Under the pieces are notes generated by a model, which had not been told where the DNA came from, did no database searches, and saw only the letters and a list, made by a program, of their open reading frames with translations. The position numbers were made by a program, and so were the translations under genes. A stretch of 64,000 bases of DNA from SIG307 sp045596385 (GTDB lineage: Bacteria; Bacillota; Clostridia; Lachnospirales; Lachnospiraceae). Location: the NCBI GenBank assembly GCA_045596385.1, contig JAZOCC010000014.1, positions 1 to 64,000 of the forward strand, in the 5' to 3' direction. This document shows, piece after piece, positions 33,440 through 42,795 of this stretch (the first letter of the stretch is position 1; every line of letters begins with the position of its first letter).

Positions 33440-34363
33440 ATGTATTCGGTTGAATTAAAGAAAATGATGCAGAAGATGCAACTTGAAAATTGTACACCGG
33501 AGATTGATATCAGTCATATTTTAATAAAGCATCCGGATGTAAACCGTCCTGCATTGCAGTTAGCAGGCTTTTTTGACTATTTTGATGCGGAGCGTGTGCA
33601 GATTATCGGAAATGTAGAGCATGCTTATATGGAAAAGATGGAAAAGGATCACGGTATCAGCATTATGAAAAAGCTGTTGAGCTTTAAGGTGCCGTGTATT
33701 GTATTCTGTCGTAACATCGAGGTACCGGAGGAGATGCGTAAGATTGCAATCGAGGCAGGAGTACCGTTGTTCCGTTCTCCCGCATCTACTTCTTCCTTTT
33801 GTGCGGAGCTGATTCGTTGGTTAAAGGTAGAGCTGGCGCCGCGTATTTCCATTCACGGTGTATTGGTTGATGTATACGGCGAAGGAATCCTGATTACCGG
33901 TGAAAGCGGTATCGGTAAGAGTGAGGCAGCACTGGAACTTATCAAGCGCGGACATCGTCTGGTTTCCGATGATGTGGTAGAGATTAAAAAGGTCAGCGAT
34001 GAGACTTTAATCGGTACGGCACCGGATATTACAAGACATTTTATCGAACTGCGCGGTATCGGTATTATCGATGTGAAGACGCTGTTCGGTGTAGAAAGTG
34101 TAAAGAATACCCAGTCCATCGACCTTGTCATTAAGCTTGAGGAGTGGAATCGTGATAAGGAATATGACCGGTTCGGTCTGGAAGAGGAATACACGGAGTA
34201 TCTCGGAAATAAGGTGGTATGTCACTCCATTCCGATTCGCCCGGGTCGTAACCTTGCGATTATCTGTGAGTCCGCTGCGGTAAATTACCGTCAGAAGAAG
34301 ATGGGCTACAATGCGGCACAGGAGCTATATAACCGTGTTACCAGACAGTTTGAAGACAGGTAA
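33440..34363 (+). CDS. hprK: HPr kinase/phosphorylase
   Basis: A 307-residue bifunctional enzyme that phosphorylates and dephosphorylates Ser46 of HPr and Crh, controlling carbon catabolite repression. Walker A is GESGIGKS (about 154-161); the downstream HPr-K signature includes RGHRLVSDDVVEI and ELRGIGIIDV. The N-terminal domain (1-130) is the usual HPrK N domain. ATG at 33440 has GAGGGAG before it; a GTG six codons earlier is less likely. It is followed by glucokinase, murB, whiA and a Crh-like HPr, so kinase and substrate are in one cluster. Confidence 0.95.
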   Translation: MYSVELKKMMQKMQLENCTPEIDISHILIKHPDVNRPALQLAGFFDYFDAERVQIIGNVEHAYMEKMEKDHGISIMKKLLSFKVPCIVFCRNIEVPEEMRKIAIEAGVPLFRSPASTSSFCAELIRWLKVELAPRISIHGVLVDVYGEGILITGESGIGKSEAALELIKRGHRLVSDDVVEIKKVSDETLIGTAPDITRHFIELRGIGIIDVKTLFGVESVKNTQSIDLVIKLEEWNRDKEYDRFGLEEEYTEYLGNKVVCHSIPIRPGRNLAIICESAAVNYRQKKMGYNAAQELYNRVTRQFEDR

Positions 34364-34382
34364 AGGAAAAGGAGACGAATAT

Positions 34383-35333
34383 ATGGAACAGTTTGTGTTC
34401 GGAATCGATATCGGCGGAACCTCGGTAAAATGCGGTTTGTTTACGGCCGACGGAACGGTAAAGGATAAGTGGGAAATCCCGACGGACCGTACCGACGGAG
34501 GAAAGAATGTACCGCAGGATATCGCAAATGCAATTAACGCAAAGTGTGAAGAACTCGGCATTGCCAAGGGTCAGGTAGCAGGTGTAGGTCTCGGTGTACC
34601 GGGCCCGGTAAAGGAGAACGGTTATGTAGACCATTGTCCGAATCTGGCATGGCGTGATATTAATGTAAACGAAGTGATGACCGGTCTTCTCGGTGTGCCT
34701 GCCGTGGCAGCAAACGATGCCAATGTAGCGGCTCTCGGTGAAATGTGGAAGGGCGGCGGTGCCGGTGTAAAGAATCTGGTGCTTGTTACCTTGGGTACCG
34801 GTGTCGGCGGCGGTATTATTGTAGAGGGTAAGATTGTTGCCGGAGCTTTTGGCGCCGGGGGCGAGCTGGGTCACATGGTAATGAATCCGCAGGAGACCGT
34901 ACAGTGCGGCTGCGGCGGTTACGGTCATTTGGAGCAGTATGCATCCGCAACGGGTATTGTGCGTATGGCAAAGAAACGTCTTTCCGAGACAGAAGATGCA
35001 TCGGTTCTGCGTAGCATTGACCCGCTTACCGCAAAGGATATTTTCGATCATGCAAAGGCGGGAGATACGGTGGCAACGGAGCTCGTTGAGGAGCTTGGTG
35101 AGGTATTGGGCAGAGCGCTCTCTCATGTGGCTGCGGTAACCGATCCGGAGGCTTTTGTCATCGGCGGAGGAGTATCCCGTGCAGGAGAGATTTTAACAAA
35201 AACCGTGGAGCGTCATTATAATAAGGGTATTATGAAGGCGTTACAGGGGAAAGAGTTCCGCCTTGCAACCTTAGGAAACGATGCCGGTATTTTCGGCTGT
35301 GCAAAATTGATTTTAGATCGTTTGGAAAAATAA
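34383..35333 (+). CDS. ROK-family glucokinase
   Basis: A 316-residue sugar kinase. The ATP phosphate-binding loop is GIDIGGTSVKCG at the start; VGLGVPGPV and NDANVAALGE (Asp being the catalytic base) follow. The ROK zinc motif is CGCGGYGHLEQYASATG with HxxxxxxxxxxCxCGxxGC-like spacing. Its place after hprK fits the glucokinase GlcK/GlkA of related genomes, but other ROK hexokinases cannot be ruled out. GGAG lies before the ATG at 34383; a longer frame overlaps the hprK end. The gene is 19 bases after hprK. Confidence 0.9.
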   Translation: MEQFVFGIDIGGTSVKCGLFTADGTVKDKWEIPTDRTDGGKNVPQDIANAINAKCEELGIAKGQVAGVGLGVPGPVKENGYVDHCPNLAWRDINVNEVMTGLLGVPAVAANDANVAALGEMWKGGGAGVKNLVLVTLGTGVGGGIIVEGKIVAGAFGAGGELGHMVMNPQETVQCGCGGYGHLEQYASATGIVRMAKKRLSETEDASVLRSIDPLTAKDIFDHAKAGDTVATELVEELGEVLGRALSHVAAVTDPEAFVIGGGVSRAGEILTKTVERHYNKGIMKALQGKEFRLATLGNDAGIFGCAKLILDRLEK

Positions 35334-35346
35334 AGGGGGAAATGAT

Positions 35347-36282
35347 TTGGAAGCTTTTTACGAAGAACTCTGTAAGATTGTAACGGAAGAGGGAAGTGTT
35401 CTGCGCGAGGAGCCTATGAAGAATCATACAACATTTCGTGTAGGAGGTCCGGCAGAATATTTTGTGACGGTGGCAACCACAGAACAGTTACAGGCAACGG
35501 TAAAGCTTTGTAACCTGTGTGGTGTACCGTGGTTTGTGCTGGGAAACGGAAGTAATCTTTTGGTTTCCGATGCCGGAGTCAGAGGCGTGATTTTACGTCT
35601 TTCCGGGGAGTTTATGCAGTGCGAGATTAAAGAGAATGTGCATAACGGAAGTGCGGATGCGGTGGCAGGAGGGGGAATGCTCCTTTCCGCATTTGCCATG
35701 CAGCTGGCAAAGAAAGGATTCTCCGGTTTTGAGTTTGCGGCCGGGATTCCGGGAAGTGTGGGTGGTGCGGTGATGATGAATGCCGGAGCCTACGGCGGCG
35801 AGATTAAGGATTGTATTACCAAAGCGGAGGTTGTGACCGAAGACGGAGAGTTCAGGTTGTTTTCCGCAGAAGAACTTCAATTATCTTACCGCCATAGTAT
35901 TTTGACGGAACAAAAGGGCATTGTAACAAAAGCATGGTTCTCCTTCCCAATCGGTTCCAAGCTCTACATCCTTTCCAATATCGAGATGTTAAACCGGAAG
36001 CGTAAGGAGAAGCAGCCGCTTGAGTATCCGAGCGCCGGTTCCACATTCAAACGGCCGGAGGGGAACTTTGCCGGCAAGCTGATTATGGAAGCTGGTCTCG
36101 CAGGAATGCAAATCGGCGGAGCAGCGGTGTCAGAGAAGCATTGCGGTTTTGTCATTAATAAAGAGAACGCATCTGCGGCGGATATTTATGCCCTGATGCA
36201 GGTTGTGATTCAAAAAGTAGAAGAGACCAGCGGAATACGGCTGGAGCCGGAAGTAAAGCTACTGGGTGATTTTTCAGCCTAG
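35347..36282 (+). CDS. murB: UDP-N-acetylenolpyruvoylglucosamine reductase
   Basis: A 311-residue FAD enzyme making UDP-MurNAc for peptidoglycan. FAD motifs are HTTFRVGGPAEYF and VLGNGSNLLV; GIPGSVGGAVMMNAGAYGGE is the central signature; YPSAGSTFKRP carries the catalytic Ser of type II enzymes. The start is TTG at 35347, with AAAGGGGG before it and no suitable ATG. It follows the glucokinase by 13 bases and precedes whiA by 15. In many relatives rapZ stands between murB and whiA; it is absent here. Confidence 0.95.
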   Translation: MEAFYEELCKIVTEEGSVLREEPMKNHTTFRVGGPAEYFVTVATTEQLQATVKLCNLCGVPWFVLGNGSNLLVSDAGVRGVILRLSGEFMQCEIKENVHNGSADAVAGGGMLLSAFAMQLAKKGFSGFEFAAGIPGSVGGAVMMNAGAYGGEIKDCITKAEVVTEDGEFRLFSAEELQLSYRHSILTEQKGIVTKAWFSFPIGSKLYILSNIEMLNRKRKEKQPLEYPSAGSTFKRPEGNFAGKLIMEAGLAGMQIGGAAVSEKHCGFVINKENASAADIYALMQVVIQKVEETSGIRLEPEVKLLGDFSA

Positions 36283-36297
36283 CGCTCGGAGGGTGTT

Positions 36298-37233
36298 ATG
36301 TCGTTTTCAATGGAAGTAAAAGAGGAACTTTTCGGAGTAAATGTGGCCGCAAGACATTGTAAAATTGCGGAACTTTCTGCTCTGATGGTTCAGTGCGGGA
36401 AAATAGATGTTGACAAAAGTGGACATCTTCATATAAAATTACAAACGGAAAGCGGATATGTAGCTCGGAAGTGTAATCTACTTTTCCGAAAGCTGTGTCA
36501 GGTGCCGGTGGTTGTATCGGTACGGACAGCGAAGGGAAGACAGTCCCATGCCCAGTATTTATTGGAGATTCATGGTGATGCGTCTGTAAAAAAAGTAGCA
36601 GAGCTTTTAAAATTAAAGATATCCGGTAAGGAAGGTGCGCTTCGTGCAGATAGTGTGGTATATGTACATACCTGTTGCAAGCGGGCCTTTTTACGGGGGA
36701 CTTTTTTAGCGTCCGGTTCCATCAGCAATCCGCAGAAGTCTTATCACTTTGAAATCAGTGAAACGGAGAAAGGTCGGGCGGAGCAACTGGTTGCTCTGAT
36801 TCAGTCTTTTGATGTGGACGCGAAGTTGATTTTACGGAAAAGTTACCATGTGGTGTACGTAAAGGAAGGCGAACAGGTTGCGGAATTGCTTAATATTATG
36901 GAAGCGCATCGTGCGCTTATGGAGTTTGAAAATGTGCGCATTGTAAAAGAAGTGCGTAACTCCGTCAATCGTCAGGTGAATTGTGAAACCGCCAATTTAA
37001 GTAAGACCGTAAATGCGGCACGAAAGCAATACGAGGATATTGTGTTGATTCGCGATACGGCCGGTTTACATAGCCTGTCGGAGGCGTTGGAAGAGATTGC
37101 CCGGTTGCGTCTGGAGTATCCGGAAGCATCCTTGATTGAGTTGGGAGAAATGCTGAGTCCGAAGTTGGGGAAATCGGGAGTGAACCATCGTTTAAAAAAA
37201 ATCAGTGAATATGCAGATAGTTTACGAGGTTAA
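36298..37233 (+). CDS. whiA: WhiA, DNA-binding regulator
   Basis: A 311-residue protein linked to sporulation and cell division in Gram-positives. The N-terminal half is a degenerate LAGLIDADG homing-endonuclease fold (FSMEVKEELFGV, RGTFLASGSISNPQKSYHFE). The C-terminal HTH is EASLIELGEMLSPKLGKSG with NHRLKKI. The RNA or DNA target is debated in the literature for different species. GGAGGG precedes the ATG. It sits between murB and the Crh-like gene. Confidence 0.95.
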   Translation: MSFSMEVKEELFGVNVAARHCKIAELSALMVQCGKIDVDKSGHLHIKLQTESGYVARKCNLLFRKLCQVPVVVSVRTAKGRQSHAQYLLEIHGDASVKKVAELLKLKISGKEGALRADSVVYVHTCCKRAFLRGTFLASGSISNPQKSYHFEISETEKGRAEQLVALIQSFDVDAKLILRKSYHVVYVKEGEQVAELLNIMEAHRALMEFENVRIVKEVRNSVNRQVNCETANLSKTVNAARKQYEDIVLIRDTAGLHSLSEALEEIARLRLEYPEASLIELGEMLSPKLGKSGVNHRLKKISEYADSLRG

Positions 37234-37247
37234 AAGGAGGATCTGAA

Positions 37248-37505
37248 ATGATTTCAAAGAGTATCACAATCAGTATTCCGTCTGGGTTGGAAGCCAGACC
37301 GATTGCACTTTTGGTGCAGGTGGCAAGTCGTTTTGACAGTAAGATTACCATTGAGAGCGGTGATAAGACGGTCAATGCAAAGAGCATCATGGGAATGATG
37401 ACTTTGGGTCTTGCAGCGGGAGAGGATGTAACCGTGAATGCTGACGGTGCGGACGAAGCAACTGCAATTGCCGAAATCGAAAAGTATCTGAACGCAGAGA
37501 ATTAA
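37248..37505 (+). CDS. Crh-like HPr protein (no active-site His)
   Basis: An 85-residue HPr-fold protein. In ordinary HPr the PTS phosphohistidine is His15 in GLHARP; here the sequence is GLEARP with Glu15, so it cannot carry phosphate in the PTS. The regulatory Ser46 (AKSIMGMMTL) is kept. This is the Crh pattern: Crh of Bacillus has Gln15 and works only as a CcpA co-repressor after HprK phosphorylation. AAAGGAGG precedes the ATG. Sharing a cluster with hprK supports the idea. A true ptsH must lie elsewhere in the genome. Confidence 0.9.
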   Translation: MISKSITISIPSGLEARPIALLVQVASRFDSKITIESGDKTVNAKSIMGMMTLGLAAGEDVTVNADGADEATAIAEIEKYLNAEN

Positions 37506-37583
37506 GCAGAATGCCGTAAAGATGCAGGGGTGTGTCTTTACGGTTTTTCATTTTTTCGTATTATATTTTGGAAAGGAGCAGGT

Positions 37584-40500
37584 ATGGAGTTTACGCATCT
37601 TCATGTACATACAGAGTACAGTTTGTTAGACGGTTCTTCGAAAATTAAAGAAATCGTAAAGAGGGCAAAGGAACTTGGCATGGACAGTCTTGCCATTACC
37701 GATCATGGCGTTATGTACGGTGTTATTGATTTTTACCGTGCCTGCAAAGCCGAGGGAATTCGTCCGGTGCTGGGCTGTGAGATTTACGTGGCCCCGGGCT
37801 CCCGTTTTCAGAAGGAAGGAGGAGACTCCGACGAACGGTATTATCATCTGGTGCTTCTTGCGGAGAATAATACCGGCTATGCCAATTTGATGAAGATTGT
37901 ATCCAAGGGATTCACCGAAGGATATTACTATAAACCCCGGGTGGATTTGGATGTATTGCGGGAGTATCACGAGGGAATTATCGCTCTTTCCGCCTGCCTT
38001 GCGGGTGAAGTGGCGACGAATTTAAAGAAGGGCTTCTACGAGGAAGGAAAGGCGGCGGCGCTTCGTCTTTTGGATATTTTCGGAGAGGGGAACTTCTTTT
38101 TGGAGTTACAGGATCACGGAATACCGGAGCAGCGGACGGTGAACCAGGCGTTGCTTCGTATGAGTGCGGAAACAAGGATTCCTCTTGTGGCTACCAACGA
38201 TGTTCATTATACCTTTGCCGAGGATGAAAAGGCCCACGATATTTTGTTGTGTATTCAGACCCAGAAGAAGGTGTCTGACGAAGATCGTATGCGTTATGAC
38301 GGCGGACAATATTATCTGAAGTCTCCGGAAGAGATGGAGGCCTTATTTCCGTATGCCAAAGAAGCTCTGCAACGTACCAAGGCCATTGCGGATCGCTGTG
38401 AGGTAGAGATTGTATTTGGCGAGTATAAGTTGCCGCATTATGAGGTGCCGGAAGGGTACGATGCCTGGACCTATTTGCAGGCCCTGTGTGCAGAGGGCAT
38501 GAAAAAGCGGTATCCGGTGGTGACAAAGGAACTGCAGGAGCGCCTGGACTATGAGTTGGGTGTCATCCATAAGATGGGGTTTGACGATTACTATCTCATT
38601 GTGTGGGATTTTATAAAATATGCCAAGGACCATGATATTATGGTAGGTCCGGGACGAGGCAGCGGTGCGGCAAGTATTGCGGCTTACGCCCTTGGAATTA
38701 CGGATATCGATCCAATCCGGTATCAGCTTCTTTTTGAGCGTTTCTTAAACCCGGAACGAGTGTCCATGCCGGACTTTGATATCGACTTTTGCTTCGAACG
38801 GAGACAGGAAGTCATCGATTACGTTGTGGAAAAGTACGGAAAAGAAAAAGTGGTACAGATTGTTACCTTCGGTACTATGGCGGCCCGCGGTGTTATCCGT
38901 GACGTAGGACGTGCTCTTGACTATCCGTATGCTCTTTGTGACCAGGTGGCGAAGATGATTCCGATGGAGCTGGGAATTACCATAGAAAAGGCGTTACAAA
39001 GCAATTCGGAGCTTCGTACGCTGTGTGAGACGGATGAACAAATCCGCTATTTGATTGAGATGTCCAAGCGTCTGGAAGGATTGCCGCGTCATACCTCCAT
39101 GCATGCGGCGGGTGTGGTTATCGCCAATGCACCTGCGGACGATTATGTACCCTTATCCAGAGGCTCCGACGAAGCAATTACTACCCAGTTTACCATGACT
39201 ACGTTGGAGGAACTGGGACTGTTAAAGATGGACTTTTTGGGCCTTCGTACCTTGACCGTTATTCAGGATGCGGAGAAGCTGGTCAATAAAAACCGGTCGA
39301 GGGAAGATTGGCTGGATATGAATACCATCGATTATGATGATCCGAACGTATATGAAATGATCGGAAACGGTAAATCGGAGGGCGTATTCCAGTTGGAAAG
39401 CACCGGTATGAAAAACTTCATGAAGGAGTTAAAGCCGGAGAATCTGGAGGATGTTATCGCAGGTATTTCCTTGTATCGTCCGGGCCCGATGGATTTTATT
39501 CCGAAGTATATTAAGGGAAAACAGAATCCGGACAGTATTGTGTATGATTGCCCGGAGCTGGTTCCGATTTTAAAGACGACCCACGGTTGTATCGTATATC
39601 AGGAGCAGGTAATGCAGATTGTACGGGAGCTTGCAGGCTACAGCTACGGCCGAAGCGACCTGGTACGCCGTGCTATGGCAAAGAAAAAGGCCGATGTCAT
39701 GGCAAAGGAGCGGAAGAACTTTGTATACGGGAACGAAGCCGAAGGCGTAAAGGGGTGTGTTGCCAACGGCATTTCGGAAGAAGTGGGTAATAAAATCTTT
39801 GACGAGATGACGGACTTTGCAAAATATGCGTTTAATAAGGCTCATGCGGCCTGTTATGCGGTGGTATCTTACCGTACCGCATACTTAAAATACTACCATC
39901 CGGTAGAGTTTATGGCGGCACTTATGACCTCCATTATGGACCAGACAGCGAAGGTGTCCCAGTATATTTTGACCTGCCGCCAGATGGGCATCGCAATTTT
40001 GCCGCCGGATGTGAATACCGGTGAGGAACGCTTCACTACGGAAGGCAATGCCATTCGTTTTGCTCTGGCTGCAATTAAGGGCATCGGTAAGCCGGTCATT
40101 CGTGATATCGTGGCGGAGAGAGAAGCAAACGGACCGTTTACGACGTTAAAGGATTTCATTGATCGTTTGTCCGGTACCGGAGTGAACAAGCGGGCTCTGG
40201 AGAGCTTTATTAAGGCAGGAGCTTTTGATTGCCTGAAGGGTAACCGGCGCCAGTTTATGTTAAGCTATGCAGCTATTGTGGACAGTATCGCTTCGGAAAA
40301 GAAGAAAAATCTTTCCGGGCAGATGAGCTTGTTTGACTTTGCCGCACCGGAGGAAAAAGAAGAGTTCGAAGTGCGTCTGCCGGATGTGACCGAGTTTGAA
40401 AAAAGCGAGCTTCTGGCCTTTGAGAAGGAAACACTGGGTATTTATCTGAGTGGTCATCCGCTGGACGAATATCAGGAAATGTTAAGCAAAAACGTAACGA

Positions 40501-41069
40501 AGGTATCGGCGGATTTTGTCACCGAGGATGAAGACGAGGATGCTGAGCCGAAGGTACAGGACGGTGATACGGAAATCATTGGAGGAATCATTACGGCGAT
40601 TACCAGAAAAACGACACGAAGCAACTCCATGATGGCCTTTGTGACGATTGAAGATGTTTTGGGAACCGTAGAGGTGATTGTGTTCCCGCGTGATTACGAG
40701 AAGTATAAGCAGGAGCTCTTTGAGGATAATAAAATATTAATCAGAGGCCGGGTAGCGGTAGAGGAAGAACGGGCGGCACGACTTATTTGCAGTGAAATTG
40801 TTCCGTTTTCCGCTATGCCGCGGGAGGTCTGGGTAAAGTTTCCGGATAAAGAGACTTTCCTGAGACAGGAGCGTATGTTATACGAAATTCTGGATGCTTA
40901 TGACGGAAAAGATGATGCCGTGGTATATTGTGTGACGGAAAAAGCAATCAAGCGACTGCCGAAAAACCATACTACGCAGGTGTGCGAAGCATTGATTTCC
41001 CGTTTGGAGACGACTTTTGGAAAAGATTCTGTAAAAGTTGTGGAAAAACCTCTTGAAAAAAGAGGCTAA
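37584..41069 (+). CDS. dnaE: DNA polymerase III alpha subunit (DnaE)
   Basis: A 1,161-residue replicative or lagging-strand polymerase. The PHP domain starts the protein (FTHLHVHTEYSLLDG). The polymerase active site has GPGRGSGAASIAAYALGITD and the catalytic acids in PDFDIDFCFERR; the tail carries a helix-hairpin-helix and an OB domain (EIIGGIITAITRKTTRSNSM). Firmicutes also encode PolC, so this DnaE probably extends RNA primers. ATG at 37584 follows GAAAGGAG. It follows the Crh-like gene at about 78 bases, and pfkA begins 49 bases after its end with its own promoter. Confidence 0.95.
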   Translation: MEFTHLHVHTEYSLLDGSSKIKEIVKRAKELGMDSLAITDHGVMYGVIDFYRACKAEGIRPVLGCEIYVAPGSRFQKEGGDSDERYYHLVLLAENNTGYANLMKIVSKGFTEGYYYKPRVDLDVLREYHEGIIALSACLAGEVATNLKKGFYEEGKAAALRLLDIFGEGNFFLELQDHGIPEQRTVNQALLRMSAETRIPLVATNDVHYTFAEDEKAHDILLCIQTQKKVSDEDRMRYDGGQYYLKSPEEMEALFPYAKEALQRTKAIADRCEVEIVFGEYKLPHYEVPEGYDAWTYLQALCAEGMKKRYPVVTKELQERLDYELGVIHKMGFDDYYLIVWDFIKYAKDHDIMVGPGRGSGAASIAAYALGITDIDPIRYQLLFERFLNPERVSMPDFDIDFCFERRQEVIDYVVEKYGKEKVVQIVTFGTMAARGVIRDVGRALDYPYALCDQVAKMIPMELGITIEKALQSNSELRTLCETDEQIRYLIEMSKRLEGLPRHTSMHAAGVVIANAPADDYVPLSRGSDEAITTQFTMTTLEELGLLKMDFLGLRTLTVIQDAEKLVNKNRSREDWLDMNTIDYDDPNVYEMIGNGKSEGVFQLESTGMKNFMKELKPENLEDVIAGISLYRPGPMDFIPKYIKGKQNPDSIVYDCPELVPILKTTHGCIVYQEQVMQIVRELAGYSYGRSDLVRRAMAKKKADVMAKERKNFVYGNEAEGVKGCVANGISEEVGNKIFDEMTDFAKYAFNKAHAACYAVVSYRTAYLKYYHPVEFMAALMTSIMDQTAKVSQYILTCRQMGIAILPPDVNTGEERFTTEGNAIRFALAAIKGIGKPVIRDIVAEREANGPFTTLKDFIDRLSGTGVNKRALESFIKAGAFDCLKGNRRQFMLSYAAIVDSIASEKKKNLSGQMSLFDFAAPEEKEEFEVRLPDVTEFEKSELLAFEKETLGIYLSGHPLDEYQEMLSKNVTKVSADFVTEDEDEDAEPKVQDGDTEIIGGIITAITRKTTRSNSMMAFVTIEDVLGTVEVIVFPRDYEKYKQELFEDNKILIRGRVAVEEERAARLICSEIVPFSAMPREVWVKFPDKETFLRQERMLYEILDAYDGKDDAVVYCVTEKAIKRLPKNHTTQVCEALISRLETTFGKDSVKVVEKPLEKRG

Positions 41070-41081
41070 ACGCTGTACAAT
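41053..41081 (+). promoter_or_regulatory. Promoter of pfkA at the end of dnaE
   Basis: TTGAAA (41053-41058), 17 bases, TACAAT (41076-41081). The -35 lies inside the last codons of dnaE. Confidence 0.7.
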
Positions 41082-41118
41082 ACAATATATGCATGTTATC
41101 AGCACGGAGGAATACAGA

Positions 41119-42144
41119 ATGGCGACGAAGAAGACAGAGAGCAATAACACGGTGGGAAAGAAAACCGGTGACAATATTAAGACGATTGCAGTGTTAACCA
41201 GTGGCGGCGATGCACCGGGTATGAACGCCGTGATTCGTTCGGTTGTAAGAACCGCGCTTGCAAACGGTAAGAAAGTAAAGGGTATCCGAAGAGGATATGC
41301 CGGCCTTTTGGACGAAGATATTATTGATATGGACGCAAAGAGCGTAGCGGATATTATCCAGCGCGGCGGTACGATTTTATATACGGCACGATGCGCAGAG
41401 TTTACTACGCCGGAGGGTCAGGATAAGGGTGCTGCGATTTGTAAGAAGCACGGTATCGATGCTGTGGTGGTTATCGGCGGCGACGGCTCCTTCCAGGGTG
41501 CCAGAAAGCTTGCGGCCCGTGGAATTAATACCATAGGTGTTCCTGGTACCATTGACCTTGATATTGCATGTACCGATTATACCATCGGTTTTGATACGGC
41601 AATCAATACCGCAATGGAAGCTATCGATAAGGTTCGTGATACTTCTACCTCTCATGAAAGATGTAGTATTATTGAGGTAATGGGTCGTCATGCGGGCTAT
41701 ATTGCATTGTGGTGCGGTATCGCAAACGGTGCAGAGGATATTATTCTTCCGGAGCGTCACGAAGACGATTTTGAGCAGAAGATTATCGACAATATCAGAG
41801 AGAAGAAGATGCTGGGTAAGAAGCATCACATCATTATTAATGCAGAGGGTGTGGGTGATTCTTACGAGATGGCAAAGCGTATCGAGCGTGCCACCGATAT
41901 GGAGACGAGAGCGACGATTGTAGGTCATATTCAGCGTGGCGGTAGTCCGACCTGTAGAGACCGTGTCTATGCATCTATGATGGGAGCTAAGGCAGTAGAG
42001 CTTCTCTGTGAAGGAAAGAACAACCGTGTAGTCGCATATAAGAACGGCGGTCTCATTGATTACGATATCGAGGAAGCACTTGCGATGAAGAAGGATTTGG
42101 ATGAGGATATGGTAATCATGTCCCAGAAGTTATCCAGAAAGTAA
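41119..42144 (+). CDS. pfkA: 6-phosphofructokinase
   Basis: A 341-residue glycolytic enzyme phosphorylating fructose-6-phosphate. ATP site: LTSGGDAPGMNA and GGDGSFQGA, where GGDGS indicates an ATP- rather than PPi-dependent enzyme. The catalytic loop is PGTIDLDIACTDYT; both Asp residues are kept, though the usual Asn between them is Leu. MGRHAGYIAL follows. The first 20 residues are a hydrophilic extension. ACGGAGG precedes ATG 41119; a longer frame overlaps dnaE without a site. A terminator follows. Confidence 0.95.
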   Translation: MATKKTESNNTVGKKTGDNIKTIAVLTSGGDAPGMNAVIRSVVRTALANGKKVKGIRRGYAGLLDEDIIDMDAKSVADIIQRGGTILYTARCAEFTTPEGQDKGAAICKKHGIDAVVVIGGDGSFQGARKLAARGINTIGVPGTIDLDIACTDYTIGFDTAINTAMEAIDKVRDTSTSHERCSIIEVMGRHAGYIALWCGIANGAEDIILPERHEDDFEQKIIDNIREKKMLGKKHHIIINAEGVGDSYEMAKRIERATDMETRATIVGHIQRGGSPTCRDRVYASMMGAKAVELLCEGKNNRVVAYKNGGLIDYDIEEALAMKKDLDEDMVIMSQKLSRK

Positions 42145-42165
42145 GACATAAAAAGAATAATAAAG

Positions 42166-42218
42166 CAGGCTAATGTATGTTCGGTGTAAGAATCGGACAT
42201 ATATCAGCCTGTTTTTGT
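42166..42218 (+). terminator. Terminator of pfkA
   Basis: CAGGCT and AGCCTG, with further imperfect pairing inside (ATGTATGT / ACATATAT), followed by TTTTTG. Confidence 0.75.
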
Positions 42219-42240
42219 TATTGTATCATATAGGAAAGAA

Positions 42241-42762
42241 CTATATTGCCTCATCTACGTTGGCACCCAGCACGGCATCCAAATCAGCCGCTTTTTTATT
42301 CTTGTCGTAATCGGAGTCTCCGTACTTGATGAGAGTGCGGGTGGTACCGCCCGCCACATAGGAGCGACCGCATTCGGGACAAATAGCGGTTTTTAAAGAA
42401 ACGGTAGCGGAGATAAGCTCGTTTCCGGGTTTGTTTCCCTCACGCTTTGCATTAGCGACGTGTTCCTTTTCGTGGGACATGACAACGCCTGCGGAGGCTT
42501 CCGGAGCAATATGTCCCGGCGCTTTAAAGGAAACATTTCCTTCGTCGGAACCGTCTACATATTTACGTTCTTTACAGGTCTGGCATTCGCCTTTTTTTTC
42601 GGCTTTTCCGGTACGACTCTGCTCGCTCGTTTTTTCTGCGGACAGAGGAGAAACAGACGGAAAATCGGGGGTATTTGCTTTTGAACTTCCGGTAAGAGCG
42701 GAGGCCAAACTACCTGTACCGTTGCTATAGGGTGTATCTGTAGGACGGAAGGAAAGAAACAT
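42241..42762 (-). CDS. SprA-related putative metalloprotease-like protein
   Basis: A 173-residue protein with features of the SprA-related family: a low-complexity Ser/Thr/Pro start (1-55), CQTC near 60-63, KYVDGSDEGNVSFKAPGHIA, then HEKEH at 97-101, which fits an HExxH zinc-protease motif, and a late CPECG. Two Cys pairs suggest bound zinc. There is no signal peptide. AGGAGG precedes the ATG. It follows the PilZ gene by about 33 bases on the same strand, so both are probably one operon. Protease activity has not been shown to my knowledge; it is inferred from the motif. Confidence 0.7.
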   Translation of the reverse strand: MFLSFRPTDTPYSNGTGSLASALTGSSKANTPDFPSVSPLSAEKTSEQSRTGKAEKKGECQTCKERKYVDGSDEGNVSFKAPGHIAPEASAGVVMSHEKEHVANAKREGNKPGNELISATVSLKTAICPECGRSYVAGGTTRTLIKYGDSDYDKNKKAADLDAVLGANVDEAI

Positions 42763-42795
42763 AATAAAGCCTCCTTTCTTTTATGCATAGGAAAT

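Noticed and set aside
34338..35126. 262-codon minus-strand frame opposite the glucokinase
   Set aside because: Antisense shadow; the ROK protein on the plus strand has full motifs and a good start.
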